Positions 8,903 through 16,863 are shown, counted from the first letter of the stretch. The stretch: DNA of 38,090 nt from Planctomycetota bacterium (GCA_023434205.1 JAEYTB010000063.1:1-38090); one strand, 5' to 3'. Numbers and translations: made by a program. Notes: a model not told the origin generated them from the sequence alone.

Positions 8903-10461
8903 GGCTCGACGGGCGTCACCACGTAGCCGTACGCGGGCACGCTGTACGCCAGGCCGGCCCCCGCGCCGACCTCGCCCCCCGTCAGGTTGACCGCCACCTC
9001 GAGCGCCTGCTCCTCATGCACGCGCCGGAACCGCCACACCCCCGGGTGCCCGCTCTCCAGCGGCTCGTACCTTCCGCGCCGCAGCGCGATGTTCTCGCGC
9101 CGCAGCGCGATCAGCGCCCGGTACGCCTCCAGCAGCGAGCCCTCCACGCCCTGCTGCTCCTCCACGCTGCGCCCGTCCCGGTCGCGGCTGTACTGCGCGG
9201 CGACCGTGCGTGGGTCCAGCGAGTGGTACCGCGTCATCGGCGCACCCTCCTCCGTGAGCCACTTCATGGGCTCGCGCCGTGGGATGTCGTTGGAGTCAGA
9301 CCCGAACTTGCCCGCCCTGCCCAGCATCCCGATCTCGTCGCCGTAATAGATCACCGGCGGGAAGGGCTGGAGCAGCAGCACCGCCGCCGCGGCCTTCGCC
9401 CGCCCGGCCTTCCCCGGCTCGTCCGCACGCACCTCCGACGCGACCCGGTCCACATCATGGTCCCCGATGATCGCCAGCAGGGTGCGGCCTTCCGGCACCG
9501 CCTTGAGCCCCGCCGCCATCGACGTGTACAACTTCTCCGCGCGCTCCTCCCGCAGCGCATCCCTCGCGGCGAATTCAAAGGGCTTTGTGAACGCCGCGTC
9601 GTGCGCCGCCAGCAGGTCCGTGCCCCACGTCTCCCACTTCGCCTGCTCCGCGAACGTCAGCACATCCGGCTTGACGGCCAGCAGCCCGCGCTTCCACTCC
9701 ACCCAGAACTCGGTGTTGTACCCCCAGCCGCCCGGGGCGACCTTCCCCTGCGGTGCGTACGTGCTCCACACGTGGTCCAGTCGGAACCCCGCCACGCCGT
9801 CCGAAGCGTCCCCATCCCCGTTGGGGTCGAGCCAGCGGCGGGCCCAGTCCTGCACCACCGCCCGCGGCCCGGGCCGGCGCAGGTCCCAGTTGACGAACCG
9901 CACCGTGCCGCCCGTCCACGTCTTGAAGCTGTACCCAAACGGCTTCTCCCGCGCCGCATCGCTGAACGCGAAGAAGTCTCGGAACGGGCTCTTCTCATCC
10001 GTGCGCGCGGATTCAAACATCGGCGTGTCCTGGTTGAGCCCGTACACCACGAAGTCGATGTAGACCCTGATCCCCCGCTCCCGCGCCGCCTCCACAAACG
10101 CCCAGAACTCCGCCTCCTCCCCGAACCACGGGTTCACACCGTCCGCAGGCCCGTGCTGGTAGCCGTGGTAGGCCGGCGATGGGAAGATCGGCGTCATCCA
10201 CACGCCCGTGATCCCGAGTTCGTCCAGGTACGCCAGCGAGTCCTTCATCCCCGCGAAGTTGCCGAAGCGGTGCTCGCCCGCAACCGCCGGCACCGAGGCC
10301 TTGGCCTCGCCGTGCCGCCACGCGATCGGCATGATCTGGTACAGCACCTCATCCCGCGCATCAAACCCCGAGGGCAGCAGTGGGGCGGGCTGGGCCGTCT
10401 GCCCCACCGCCCCCGCCGCCAGGCCGAGCACGCCGACCGCCGCGTACAGACTGTGAACCAT
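8899..10461 (-). CDS. Secreted GH13 alpha-amylase family enzyme, atypical region I
   Basis: Alpha-amylase family hydrolase or transglycosylase, 520 aa, with a signal peptide (cleavage near AVG|Q21). Catalytic residues are in place: GFRLDH gives the nucleophile Asp229, FAEQ gives Glu272, and IGDHD gives His335-Asp336. Region I is unusual: the normal D-V-V-x-N-H reads IDFVVYG (Asp136), so the conserved histidine is missing. A D-P-N-G-D-G-D-A-S-D-G loop at 212-222 looks like a calcium site. A C-terminal beta domain follows (CASLRRENIAL-type region near 440). The protein may act on maltodextrins rather than starch, but specificity is inference. ATG 10461 has no clear Shine-Dalgarno; TAGGCT lies 6 nt upstream, suggesting a leaderless mRNA. 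It converges with the dockerin-bearing amylase (4-nt stop overlap). Confidence 0.88.
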   Translation of the reverse strand: MVHSLYAAVGVLGLAAGAVGQTAQPAPLLPSGFDARDEVLYQIMPIAWRHGEAKASVPAVAGEHRFGNFAGMKDSLAYLDELGITGVWMTPIFPSPAYHGYQHGPADGVNPWFGEEAEFWAFVEAARERGIRVYIDFVVYGLNQDTPMFESARTDEKSPFRDFFAFSDAAREKPFGYSFKTWTGGTVRFVNWDLRRPGPRAVVQDWARRWLDPNGDGDASDGVAGFRLDHVWSTYAPQGKVAPGGWGYNTEFWVEWKRGLLAVKPDVLTFAEQAKWETWGTDLLAAHDAAFTKPFEFAARDALREERAEKLYTSMAAGLKAVPEGRTLLAIIGDHDVDRVASEVRADEPGKAGRAKAAAAVLLLQPFPPVIYYGDEIGMLGRAGKFGSDSNDIPRREPMKWLTEEGAPMTRYHSLDPRTVAAQYSRDRDGRSVEEQQGVEGSLLEAYRALIALRRENIALRRGRYEPLESGHPGVWRFRRVHEEQALEVAVNLTGGEVGAGAGLAYSVPAYGYVVTPVEP

Positions 10462-10467
10462 GGCCGC

Positions 10468-10473
10468 AGCCTA
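10468..10473 (-). promoter_or_regulatory. Predicted -10 hexamer TAGGCT of a leaderless promoter (GH13 gene)
   Basis: On the minus strand TAGGCT is followed by exactly 6 nt and then ATG 10461, so transcription would begin at or next to the start codon. No Shine-Dalgarno is seen. No convincing -35 box was found. The call rests on the same spacing recurring at many starts in this window. Confidence 0.5.
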
Positions 10474-10499
10474 GCACGGCTCGCCCCTCCCGCAGCGCG

Positions 10500-10505
10500 T
10501 ACATT
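10500..10505 (+). promoter_or_regulatory. Predicted -10 hexamer TACATT of a leaderless promoter (DUF4272 gene)
   Basis: TACATT is followed by 6 nt (cagccg) and then ATG 10512. The divergent GH13 gene has its own hexamer at 10468-10473, so two opposed promoters share about 50 nt. No -35 box is recognisable. Confidence 0.5.
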
Positions 10506-10511
10506 CAGCCG

Positions 10512-11153
10512 ATGCCCCGGCCCCCCAAGACCCCGCAGCAGCGCCGCGATGAATCCCTCGCCCAGGCCCGGTCGCGCGCCGTCACGGTCCCCTCCGGCCT
10601 GCCGTTGCTGGAGTCCGAGGCGGACGCCGGCGGCCGGACCGACGATGAGCTCCGCGCCCAGGTCCTCGCCAACGCGCTCTTCTGGCTCCGCGCTGTCTAC
10701 GCCAGCCGAGCCATGCCCCACGCCGACTTCCTCCGCGCCATGGAGCCCGTCCGCGACGCCGCGGAACCCGCCCTCGCCGAATCCCATCGCGCCTTCATCG
10801 ACGACCCCTCGCCCGGCCCTGACGAGGTCGCGAACGCCGCGTGGGCGATCGAGGGGGTCGCCACGCTCCTCTGGGCCTCGGGCCTCACCCGCGACCTCCC
10901 CTGGCCAGACCAGCCCTGCGACCCCGGTGCGCTCGAGCCGTCCGTGGAACGGGTGCTCGCCGGCTCACCCCTCAAGCGCAGGCCAACCTCCGACCTGCTC
11001 GACCAGGCCGACCTCCACTATGTCCTGCTGGGCGCGGTCGTGCGGGGCAAGGTCCCGGGCGTGGACGGGTCCATCGTCTACGAGCGGTCCCGCGCCCTGG
11101 GCTGGCTGGTGCAGCCCGATGTGGACTGGGACGACGTGGACATGACCACCTGA
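10512..11153 (+). CDS. DUF4272 domain-containing protein
   Basis: A 213-residue cytoplasmic protein with no signal peptide or membrane helix. The order of conserved pieces matches DUF4272 as I know it: an N-terminal RRDESLAQARSRAV segment, a 'LRAQVLANALFWLRAVYAS' helix, a Trp-rich AAWAIEGVATLLWASGL segment followed by LPWPDQPCD, then DQADLHYVLLGAVVRGK and a C-terminal ERSRALGWLV with WDDVDMTT. The biochemical role of this family is unknown. ATG 10512 is supported by the TACATT hexamer 6 nt upstream and by the absence of homology-like sequence before it. It lies 45 nt before the symporter gene, which has its own promoter-like hexamer. Family assignment is from memory of motif order. Confidence 0.75.
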   Translation: MPRPPKTPQQRRDESLAQARSRAVTVPSGLPLLESEADAGGRTDDELRAQVLANALFWLRAVYASRAMPHADFLRAMEPVRDAAEPALAESHRAFIDDPSPGPDEVANAAWAIEGVATLLWASGLTRDLPWPDQPCDPGALEPSVERVLAGSPLKRRPTSDLLDQADLHYVLLGAVVRGKVPGVDGSIVYERSRALGWLVQPDVDWDDVDMTT

Positions 11154-11183
11154 GCCCCGCGCGAGCCGACGCGGGGTTTTGGT

Positions 11184-11189
11184 TAGGAT
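11184..11189 (+). promoter_or_regulatory. Predicted -10 hexamer TAGGAT (symporter gene)
   Basis: TAGGAT ends 9 nt before ATG 11199, and the start lacks a Shine-Dalgarno. This predicts a leaderless or nearly leaderless transcript. The spacing is slightly longer than the 6 nt seen at most other sites. Confidence 0.4.
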
Positions 11190-11198
11190 CATGCCCGC

Positions 11199-12557
11199 AT
11201 GAAGCTCGCGCTCCACTGGAAAATCCTCATCGGCCTGGCCCTGGGCATCACCATCGGCCTGGTCCTCAACACCTTCGGCGGCTCCATCCGCGCCGCCGCG
11301 GCAGGTCCCGACGGCGCCCCGACCCTCGCCACAGGCGCCATCGACTTCATCGTCAACCTCAACCTCGTCCTCGGCGACCTCTTCAAACGGTCGCTCCAGT
11401 TCATCGCCGTCCCGATCATCCTGTTCGCCATGATCCTCGCCGTGGGCTCGCTGGGCGACCTGCGCACCCTGGGGCGACTGGGCTCCAAGACCATTGGCCT
11501 GTTCATGGTCACGGCGTTCATCAGCGTCACCGTGGGCCTCGCGCTCGTGAACATCATCCAGCCCGGCGGCTCGCGCTTCATCAGCGATGAATCCCGCGCC
11601 GCCCTGCTCGCCTCAACGCAGACCGGCACCGCCGAACGCGTCATCACCGCCTCCAAGTCCACCCGCATCTGGGACCTCGTCCGCGAGGTCATGCCCACCA
11701 ACCCCTTCGACGCCCTCTCCCGCGGCGACATGCTCCAGGTCGTCGTCCTCGCCCTGATGCTGGGCGTCGCCCTCAGCCTGCTCCCCAAGGAGCGCTCCCG
11801 CCCGGTCATCGCCGTGGTCGAGGGCCTCAACGAGGCGTTCATCTCCATCGTCCGCGCCATCATGCGGGTCGCCCCCGTCGGCGTCTTCTGCCTCATCGTG
11901 CCCATCGTCGCCAACCTTGGCTTCGACGTGCTCGTCTCGCTGGGCGCCTACTGCGTGACGGTGCTGCTCGGCCTTGCATTCATCCAGTTCATCCTATACC
12001 CAACCGTGGTCCGGCTCTTCTCGCGTGTGCCGCTCCGCACCTTCTTCCGCGGCATCGCCCACGTCCAGATGGTCGCCTTCAGCAGCAGCAGCTCCGCCGC
12101 GACGCTCCCCGTCACCATGGAGGCCGTCCGCACCAAGCTGGGCGTGCAGCGGGATATCGCCAGCTTTGTCTGCGCGATGGGCGCCAAGATCAACATGGAC
12201 GGCACCGCCCTCATGCAGGCGATCGCCACCGTCTTCCTCGCGCAGTTCTACTCGATCGAGCTCTCGCTCATGCAGCAGGCCTCGCTCGTTTTCACGGCGG
12301 TCTTCGCCGCCATCGGCTCGCCCGGCATCCCCTCGGGCGGGATGGTCATGCTCGTGGTCGTCCTCCGCTCCGTGGGCGTCCCGGGCGAAGGCATCGCCAT
12401 GATTCTCGCCGTGGACCGCGTGCTGGATATGTGCCGCACCGTCGTCAACGTGACCGGCGACGCCGCGGTGGCCGTCGCCGTGGCAGGGACTGAGTCACAG
12501 CCGCCCGCCACGCCGGAGGAGCCGCCGACGGCCGATCAGCCCCGCCCGGGGCACTGA
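11199..12557 (+). CDS. Dicarboxylate/amino acid:cation symporter (DAACS, GltP/DctA family)
   Basis: Inner-membrane, ion-coupled importer of acidic amino acids or C4-dicarboxylates, 452 aa with about eight transmembrane helices plus two re-entrant hairpins. The fold-specific motifs are all intact: the serine-rich HP1 tip SSSSSAATLP (295 on), the sodium-site NMDGT (332-336), the HP2 segment GIPSGGMV, and the TM8 motif LDMCRTVVNVTGD. In the last, Asp410, Arg413, Thr414 and Asn417 correspond to GltPh D394, R397, T398 and N401; the arginine indicates an acidic side-chain substrate rather than a neutral amino acid. The C-terminal 25 residues are Pro/Glu-rich and probably disordered. It converges on the DUF892 gene with a 21-nt gap. 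Whether the substrate is glutamate, aspartate or succinate cannot be told. Confidence 0.92.
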   Translation: MKLALHWKILIGLALGITIGLVLNTFGGSIRAAAAGPDGAPTLATGAIDFIVNLNLVLGDLFKRSLQFIAVPIILFAMILAVGSLGDLRTLGRLGSKTIGLFMVTAFISVTVGLALVNIIQPGGSRFISDESRAALLASTQTGTAERVITASKSTRIWDLVREVMPTNPFDALSRGDMLQVVVLALMLGVALSLLPKERSRPVIAVVEGLNEAFISIVRAIMRVAPVGVFCLIVPIVANLGFDVLVSLGAYCVTVLLGLAFIQFILYPTVVRLFSRVPLRTFFRGIAHVQMVAFSSSSSAATLPVTMEAVRTKLGVQRDIASFVCAMGAKINMDGTALMQAIATVFLAQFYSIELSLMQQASLVFTAVFAAIGSPGIPSGGMVMLVVVLRSVGVPGEGIAMILAVDRVLDMCRTVVNVTGDAAVAVAVAGTESQPPATPEEPPTADQPRPGH

Positions 12558-12578
12558 AGCTTCCCAGAGAGCGAGCCG

Positions 12579-13307
12579 CTACCGCCGCGCCGCGCGGCTG
12601 CGCCCGCCCGACTTGCCGGACCCGGACTTGGCGCCGGACCCGCGCCCCGAGCCTCCGCGCGAGCCGTTCGCCCGGCTGCCCGCCATCGCACGGTTCGACG
12701 ACCCCGCCCGAGACGACGAGCCGCCCGCGCGCTTGGACCGGCCTCCCTCGGCCCTCCGCGAGCCGCCGCCCTGAGAGCCAAAGCCGTTCCCATACTCGTC
12801 ATCGTCCCCGCCCGAGCGGGTCGGTGCGTTGGGCAGCAGCTCGCCCTCGCTGATCTGCGTCAGCTTCTCGTCCGTCGCGGACTCCTCATCAAGCGTCTGC
12901 TGGAGCAGGTCCACAACCTCCGACTCCCCGCACCGCTCCGCCAGCGTCCGGGCCGTGCCGTAGCCGGAAATCTCGTAATGCTCGATCCGCTGCGCCGCGG
13001 CGATGAGACCCGCATCGATCACGCCCTCCTCGCCGTCGCCCTCCAGGAACTCGCTGCCCTCTTCGATCAGCCCCTCCATCCCCTTGCACTTGTGCCCGCC
13101 CAGCTTGATGCCCATGGATTCGCCGATCTGCTGGAGCCGCTCGACGTGCGTGCGGGTCTCCTCGGCGTGGGACTCAAACGCGTCCTGAAGCGAGGGCGAG
13201 CTGGACGCGCGGGCCATCTTGGGCAGGGCCTTGAGGAGCTGGCCCTCGGCGCTGTACAGGTCGCGGAGCTGCTGCTCAAGCAGGGATTCAATGCTGTCAA
13301 ACTCCAT
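12579..13307 (-). CDS. DUF892 (YciF-like) ferritin-like protein with basic Ser/Gly/Arg tail
   Basis: A 242-residue protein. Residues 1-160 are a four-helix ferritin-like DUF892/YciE-YciF domain: MEFDSIESLLEQQLRDLYSAEGQLLKALPKMA split by helices, with candidate metal ligands at Glu49-Glu50, Glu109-His110 and Glu141-Asp146. This family is linked to stress and iron handling in enterobacteria. Residues about 164-242 are low complexity, made almost only of Ser, Gly, Arg, Lys and Ala, strongly basic, and absent from typical members (about 165 aa). Such a tail could bind DNA or RNA, by analogy with Dps tails; that is inference. ATG 13307 is chosen for AGAGGA 7 nt upstream (13320-13315). It is convergent with the symporter gene and downstream of, but separated from, the regulator gene. 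Confidence 0.88.
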   Translation of the reverse strand: MEFDSIESLLEQQLRDLYSAEGQLLKALPKMARASSSPSLQDAFESHAEETRTHVERLQQIGESMGIKLGGHKCKGMEGLIEEGSEFLEGDGEEGVIDAGLIAAAQRIEHYEISGYGTARTLAERCGESEVVDLLQQTLDEESATDEKLTQISEGELLPNAPTRSGGDDDEYGNGFGSQGGGSRRAEGGRSKRAGGSSSRAGSSNRAMAGSRANGSRGGSGRGSGAKSGSGKSGGRSRAARR

Positions 13308-13408
13308 GGGAGGGTCCTCTCGGTAAGGGGTTAGACCTTGAGGTTGACAGCGAGCGGTGAGGGGTGGCTGAAGGGTCAGTGAACCACCGCGGCACAAAAG
13401 CACAACCC

Positions 13409-13426
13409 CCGGGCGAGTTCGCCCGG
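13409..13426 (-). terminator. GC-rich hairpin downstream of the regulator gene (possible terminator)
   Basis: A perfect inverted repeat CCGGGCGA / TCGCCCGG lies 36 nt beyond the stop of the minus-strand regulator gene and about 100 nt before the DUF892 start. It lacks an immediate U-run (the minus strand continues ggggttgtgctttt), so it is a weak intrinsic terminator candidate at best. Confidence 0.35.
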
Positions 13427-13461
13427 TGGTCGCATGGAATCTGTCAGAGGTTCAGGGCTGC

Positions 13462-14040
13462 TCAGTGCACCAGGTTCGTCGCTGCCTCGATGGCCTCGAC
13501 CACCTGCCGCACCTGGAAGGGCTTCTTGAGGAAGCTGTCGTACCCGGCCAGCCGCAGGGCCTGCGCCTGGCCGTCGGTCAGCTTGCTGCTCATGCCCACC
13601 AGCTTCGTGAACTGGAGCTGCTCGTTCTTCCGCACGCTGTCCGCGAACGCCTTCGCGTCCGCCTCACCCAGGTGGATGTCCAGCAGCACCACGTGCGGCT
13701 TGAAACGCTCGCACACCATCCCCGCACTAAACGCCGAGGTCGCGGTGTGGATCTCGTACGACGTCTGCTCGGTCAGGATCTTCTCCAGGGTCTCCACGAC
13801 CTCCTTCTCGCCGTCCACGATCAGGACGCGCGTGCGGCCGGAGGTCAGCCCCTCCAGCGGGATGCCGTGGGCCCGCATGAACTTCATCAGCTCCGCGCTG
13901 GGGATCCGCCGGTCGCGCGAGCCGGGGATGCGGTACCCCTTGAGGGAGCCCGAGTCGAACCACTTGGAGACCGTCCGGGGGGCGACGTTGCAAATCTTCG
14001 CGACCTCGCCGGTGGTCAGAACTTCCTTGTCAAACGCCAT
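13462..14040 (-). CDS. Response regulator with N-terminal excisionase/MerR-like HTH and C-terminal receiver
   Basis: A 192-residue two-domain regulator. Residues 6-62 form a winged-helix HTH of the HTH_17/excisionase kind (LTTGEVAKICNVAPRTVSKW, then RIPGSRDRRIPSAEL). Residues 70-188 form a receiver domain: RVLIVDGEKEV carries acidic Asp76 and Glu78, the phosphoacceptor is Asp121 in VVLLDIHLG, the Ser/Thr position is Ser151, and the Lys is Lys173 in LKKPF. The acidic pair is D-G-E rather than the usual D-D/E-D, so metal binding may be altered. DNA-binding domain before receiver is the reverse of OmpR/NarL order. AGGTGA just upstream supports ATG 14040. No histidine kinase is adjacent, so it is probably an orphan; the target genes are unknown. 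Confidence 0.88.
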   Translation of the reverse strand: MAFDKEVLTTGEVAKICNVAPRTVSKWFDSGSLKGYRIPGSRDRRIPSAELMKFMRAHGIPLEGLTSGRTRVLIVDGEKEVVETLEKILTEQTSYEIHTATSAFSAGMVCERFKPHVVLLDIHLGEADAKAFADSVRKNEQLQFTKLVGMSSKLTDGQAQALRLAGYDSFLKKPFQVRQVVEAIEAATNLVH

Positions 14041-14396
14041 ATCTCACCTCGGGGGTAACACACTCAGGGGTCCGGGCCCGGCTCCTCCGCCGGACCCTCG
14101 TCGTGTGAGGGATCGGGCGGATGGGAGGGCTGATTCAGCCGTAGGGGTGTTTCTGGAGCGAGATACCGGTTATGGGAAGCACCCACACCCACCCAGCCCA
14201 CCCCCGGGCCAGCGGACCTGCTGTTTCCCTAACTTCCCGGGTCACCGCAACACCGGCCCCGCCGTCCGCGAACCAAGTTGACGCCCTTTGCCACGTTCCA
14301 GTAGAGTGCGGGGCTTGGGCGGGGCCCGGTACGGCGTGGGGATGGACTCCACGCCGAGGGGTTGGGCCGCTTTGTTCGTTGGTTGAGGAGCCGCTT
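14041..14396. other. Non-coding stretch with divergent regulatory sequence
   Basis: These 356 nt separate the divergent regulator and HEAT-protein genes. The right part holds a good sigma70-like promoter (14278-14307) and an 84-nt leader ending in GAGGAG before GTG 14397. A minus-strand ribosome-binding site abuts 14040. I see no RNA gene or strong hairpin in the remainder. Confidence 0.6.
14278..14307 (+). promoter_or_regulatory. Sigma70-like promoter TTGACG-N18-TAGAGT
   Basis: TTGACG (14278-14283) and TAGAGT (14302-14307) are 18 nt apart. Transcription from here would give a leader of about 80 nt to the GTG at 14397, which has a proper Shine-Dalgarno, in contrast with the leaderless starts elsewhere in the window. 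Confidence 0.6.
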
Positions 14397-16631
14397 GTGA
14401 CCAATCGCTGCGCTGTCGCTGCCACCAAAGGCCGGGGCTTCCTGGGCCTGCCGGCGTTGACCATCCTGTGCCTCGTGAGCGTGGTGGGTTCCACCGCCGG
14501 AACCGGGGCTTACGCCCAGGCCGCCACCGAGCCCCAGGAAACGACCGGGGCCCGCAAGCGCTCCGACGCCGCCCTCCTCGAGGACTTCATCCACTTCACC
14601 AAGGTCCGCAACTACGAGGCGACCGCCAACGCCGCCCAGGAGCTGCTCGACCGCAACCTCGGCAACGCCGCGATCGTCAAGCTCGTGGAGAAGGACGCCG
14701 CGACCCGCCGCCAGTTCGACGAGGCGGTTCAGGTCGCCATCCAGAACCCCGTCTCCCGCCCCGCCGCCGCGGGCCTCCAGACCGCCTTCGAGAAGGGCCA
14801 GCTCGAGCGGGCCCGCAACGCCGACCAGATCACCCAGAACATCAAGGACCTGACCGGCCCCGCCCGGGCCCAGATGCTCGCCCGCGCCCGCCTCATCGAG
14901 GCCGGTGAGTACGCGATGCCCCAGCTCCTGGACGCCTACCTCGACCGCAACCAGGCCGCCGTCCACCCCCGCCTCCAGCAGGTCTTCCGCGAGATGGGCC
15001 GCCAGGCGATCGTCCCGCTCGTCACGGCCATGATGAAGGTCGGCCCCAACGAGCAGGAGCGCATCGCCGACCTGCTGGGCCTCATGCAGTACCGCACCAG
15101 CATCCCCTTCCTCGCCGACCTCGCCTCCACCACCAATGTTGACGCCGTCCGTTCCGCGGCGAACCGCGCCGTCGAGAACCTCGGCGGCGCCATGGGCAAC
15201 ACCGCCGACCTCTACCGCAGCCTCGCCGAGTCCTACTACGACGAGAAGAGCGAGCTCACCAGCTTCCCCGGCGAAGACCACCAGCTCCTCTGGACCTACG
15301 ACCCCAGCGGCGGCCTCACCATGACCGCCATCCGCACCCCCGTCTACCACGAGGCCATGTCCATGGCCCTCCTCGAGCGGGGCCTGGCCCTGGAGGCCAT
15401 GGCCGGCCCTCCCAACCCCGACACCCTCGCCCTCTGGATCGCCTCCAACTTCTCCCGCGAGATCGACGCGCCCAAGGACTACGCCAACCCCGCCTACGCC
15501 GCGGGCCGCCGCCCGGCCATGTACTTCGCCGTCGCCTCCGGCGCCGAGGTCTCACAGCGGGTCCTGGCCCGCGCCCTGGACGACCGCGACACACCGCTCG
15601 CCCGCCAGGCCCTCGCCGCGGTCGAAGAAACTGCCGGCGGCCACAACCTCTGGAACAGCGGCGGCCGCATGCCCCTGCTGGAGGCCCTGACCTACCCCAG
15701 CCGGCGCGTGCAGTACGAGGCCGCCCTCGCCCTCGCCAAGGCCCAGCCCCAGAACGCCTTCGCGGGCTCCGACCGCGTCGTGCCCGTGCTGGCTTCCAGC
15801 ATCCGCGGCGCCACCTCCCAGTTCGCCGTCGTTCTGACGCCCGACGCCGAGACCTACCAGGGCATGCGCCGCACGCTCACGAACATGGGCTACACCGTCC
15901 TGCCCCAGGGCCGCACCCTGTCCGAACTCGCCCAGCCCATCGCCGAGGCCCCCGCGATCGACCTGATTGTGACCATGGGCCTCAACGGCGAGCGCGTGCC
16001 CGCGGTGATCAGCGAGGTCCGCGCCGGCAACAAGACCGCCGCCACCCCCGTGCTCGCCCTCACCAACGCCGAGTCCTACTCCACGCTCCGCCACCGCTAC
16101 GTGAGCGAGGCCTCCATCGCCGTGCGTCAGGTCGGCATCCCCGATGACGCCCTGACCCGCACCATCCAGGACCTCCTCACCGCCTCCACCGGCGGCCCCG
16201 TGACCGAGCAGGAAGCCCGGAGCTACGCCAACCGGTCGCTGGCCGCGCTCCGCGACCTCGCCGTGTCCAATAACACCGTGCTGAGCATCTCCGACGCCGC
16301 GATCCCGCTCATCGCCACGCTGAACGACACCAACTTCGCCAGCCGCCCGCAGGTCGCCGAGATCCTCTCCTACATCCCCCAGGAGCGCGCCCAGCGGGCC
16401 ATCATGGAGGCCGCCATGGCCGCCACCGGCAAGGACCGTGTCTCGTTCCTGGGCATGGTGGCCGATTCCGCCAAGCGCCACGGCAACCTCCTCGAGGTCC
16501 GCGCCGTCGCCTGGGCCGTCGATCTCGCCGCCAAGGGCAACGACGAAGAGGCCACCGCCGCCGCGGCCCTCATGGGCGCCCTCAACCTGCCCAACGCCGA
16601 GCTCGTCGGCCTGATCGCCCAGAAGAAGTAA
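14397..16631 (+). CDS. Secreted HEAT-repeat protein with an embedded receiver-like segment
   Basis: A 744-residue exported protein. GTG 14397 is preferred: GAGGAG at 14385-14390 lies 6 nt upstream, and a signal peptide with a hydrophobic core (ALTILCLVSVVGSTAG) and cleavage near AYA|QA follows directly. Most of the chain is alpha-helical HEAT-like repeats, for example RQAIVPLVTAMMKVGPNEQERIADLLG split over adjacent helices and TSIPFLADLASTTNVDAV. Residues about 475-593 break this pattern and look like a CheY-type alpha/beta receiver: FAVVLTPDAETYQGMRRTL, then AIDLIVTMGLNGERV, then TPVLALTN. The position expected for the phosphoacceptor Asp is not acidic, so it would be a pseudo-receiver. Function unknown; protein-protein scaffolding outside the cytoplasm is a guess. 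An intrinsic terminator follows at 16658-16683. Confidence 0.8.
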   Translation: MTNRCAVAATKGRGFLGLPALTILCLVSVVGSTAGTGAYAQAATEPQETTGARKRSDAALLEDFIHFTKVRNYEATANAAQELLDRNLGNAAIVKLVEKDAATRRQFDEAVQVAIQNPVSRPAAAGLQTAFEKGQLERARNADQITQNIKDLTGPARAQMLARARLIEAGEYAMPQLLDAYLDRNQAAVHPRLQQVFREMGRQAIVPLVTAMMKVGPNEQERIADLLGLMQYRTSIPFLADLASTTNVDAVRSAANRAVENLGGAMGNTADLYRSLAESYYDEKSELTSFPGEDHQLLWTYDPSGGLTMTAIRTPVYHEAMSMALLERGLALEAMAGPPNPDTLALWIASNFSREIDAPKDYANPAYAAGRRPAMYFAVASGAEVSQRVLARALDDRDTPLARQALAAVEETAGGHNLWNSGGRMPLLEALTYPSRRVQYEAALALAKAQPQNAFAGSDRVVPVLASSIRGATSQFAVVLTPDAETYQGMRRTLTNMGYTVLPQGRTLSELAQPIAEAPAIDLIVTMGLNGERVPAVISEVRAGNKTAATPVLALTNAESYSTLRHRYVSEASIAVRQVGIPDDALTRTIQDLLTASTGGPVTEQEARSYANRSLAALRDLAVSNNTVLSISDAAIPLIATLNDTNFASRPQVAEILSYIPQERAQRAIMEAAMAATGKDRVSFLGMVADSAKRHGNLLEVRAVAWAVDLAAKGNDEEATAAAALMGALNLPNAELVGLIAQKK

Positions 16632-16657
16632 ACGCCCGTCCCATACCGACCACACCG

Positions 16658-16683
16658 GCCCCCGCCCGAGCGGGGGCTTTTTT
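16658..16683 (+). terminator. Rho-independent terminator after the HEAT-protein gene
   Basis: A 7-bp perfect stem GCCCCCG / CGGGGGC with loop CCCGAG is followed at once by six T residues. It lies 27 nt after the stop codon and separates the HEAT-protein gene from the pilin cluster. Confidence 0.9.
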
Positions 16684-16863
16684 CTTTCCCGCCCCGCCCA
16701 TAACCGCGTTGCCCCGCACCGCCGCGCCCGGGAGGCCGTTCAAGTCGGCACAGGCGGACCCGTGCCATCGCGTTGCGCGGTTGTGCATGAACGTGCTGAA
16801 TGTGAAGGTCGATGGTGAAGTCGTCCACGCTCGCCACGGCAAGTCCGCGGCACGCGCGGGCGC

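Noticed and set aside
12993..13334. Plus-strand frames opposite the DUF892 gene
   Set aside because: Antisense shadows; the minus strand has the ferritin-like domain and a good ribosome-binding site.
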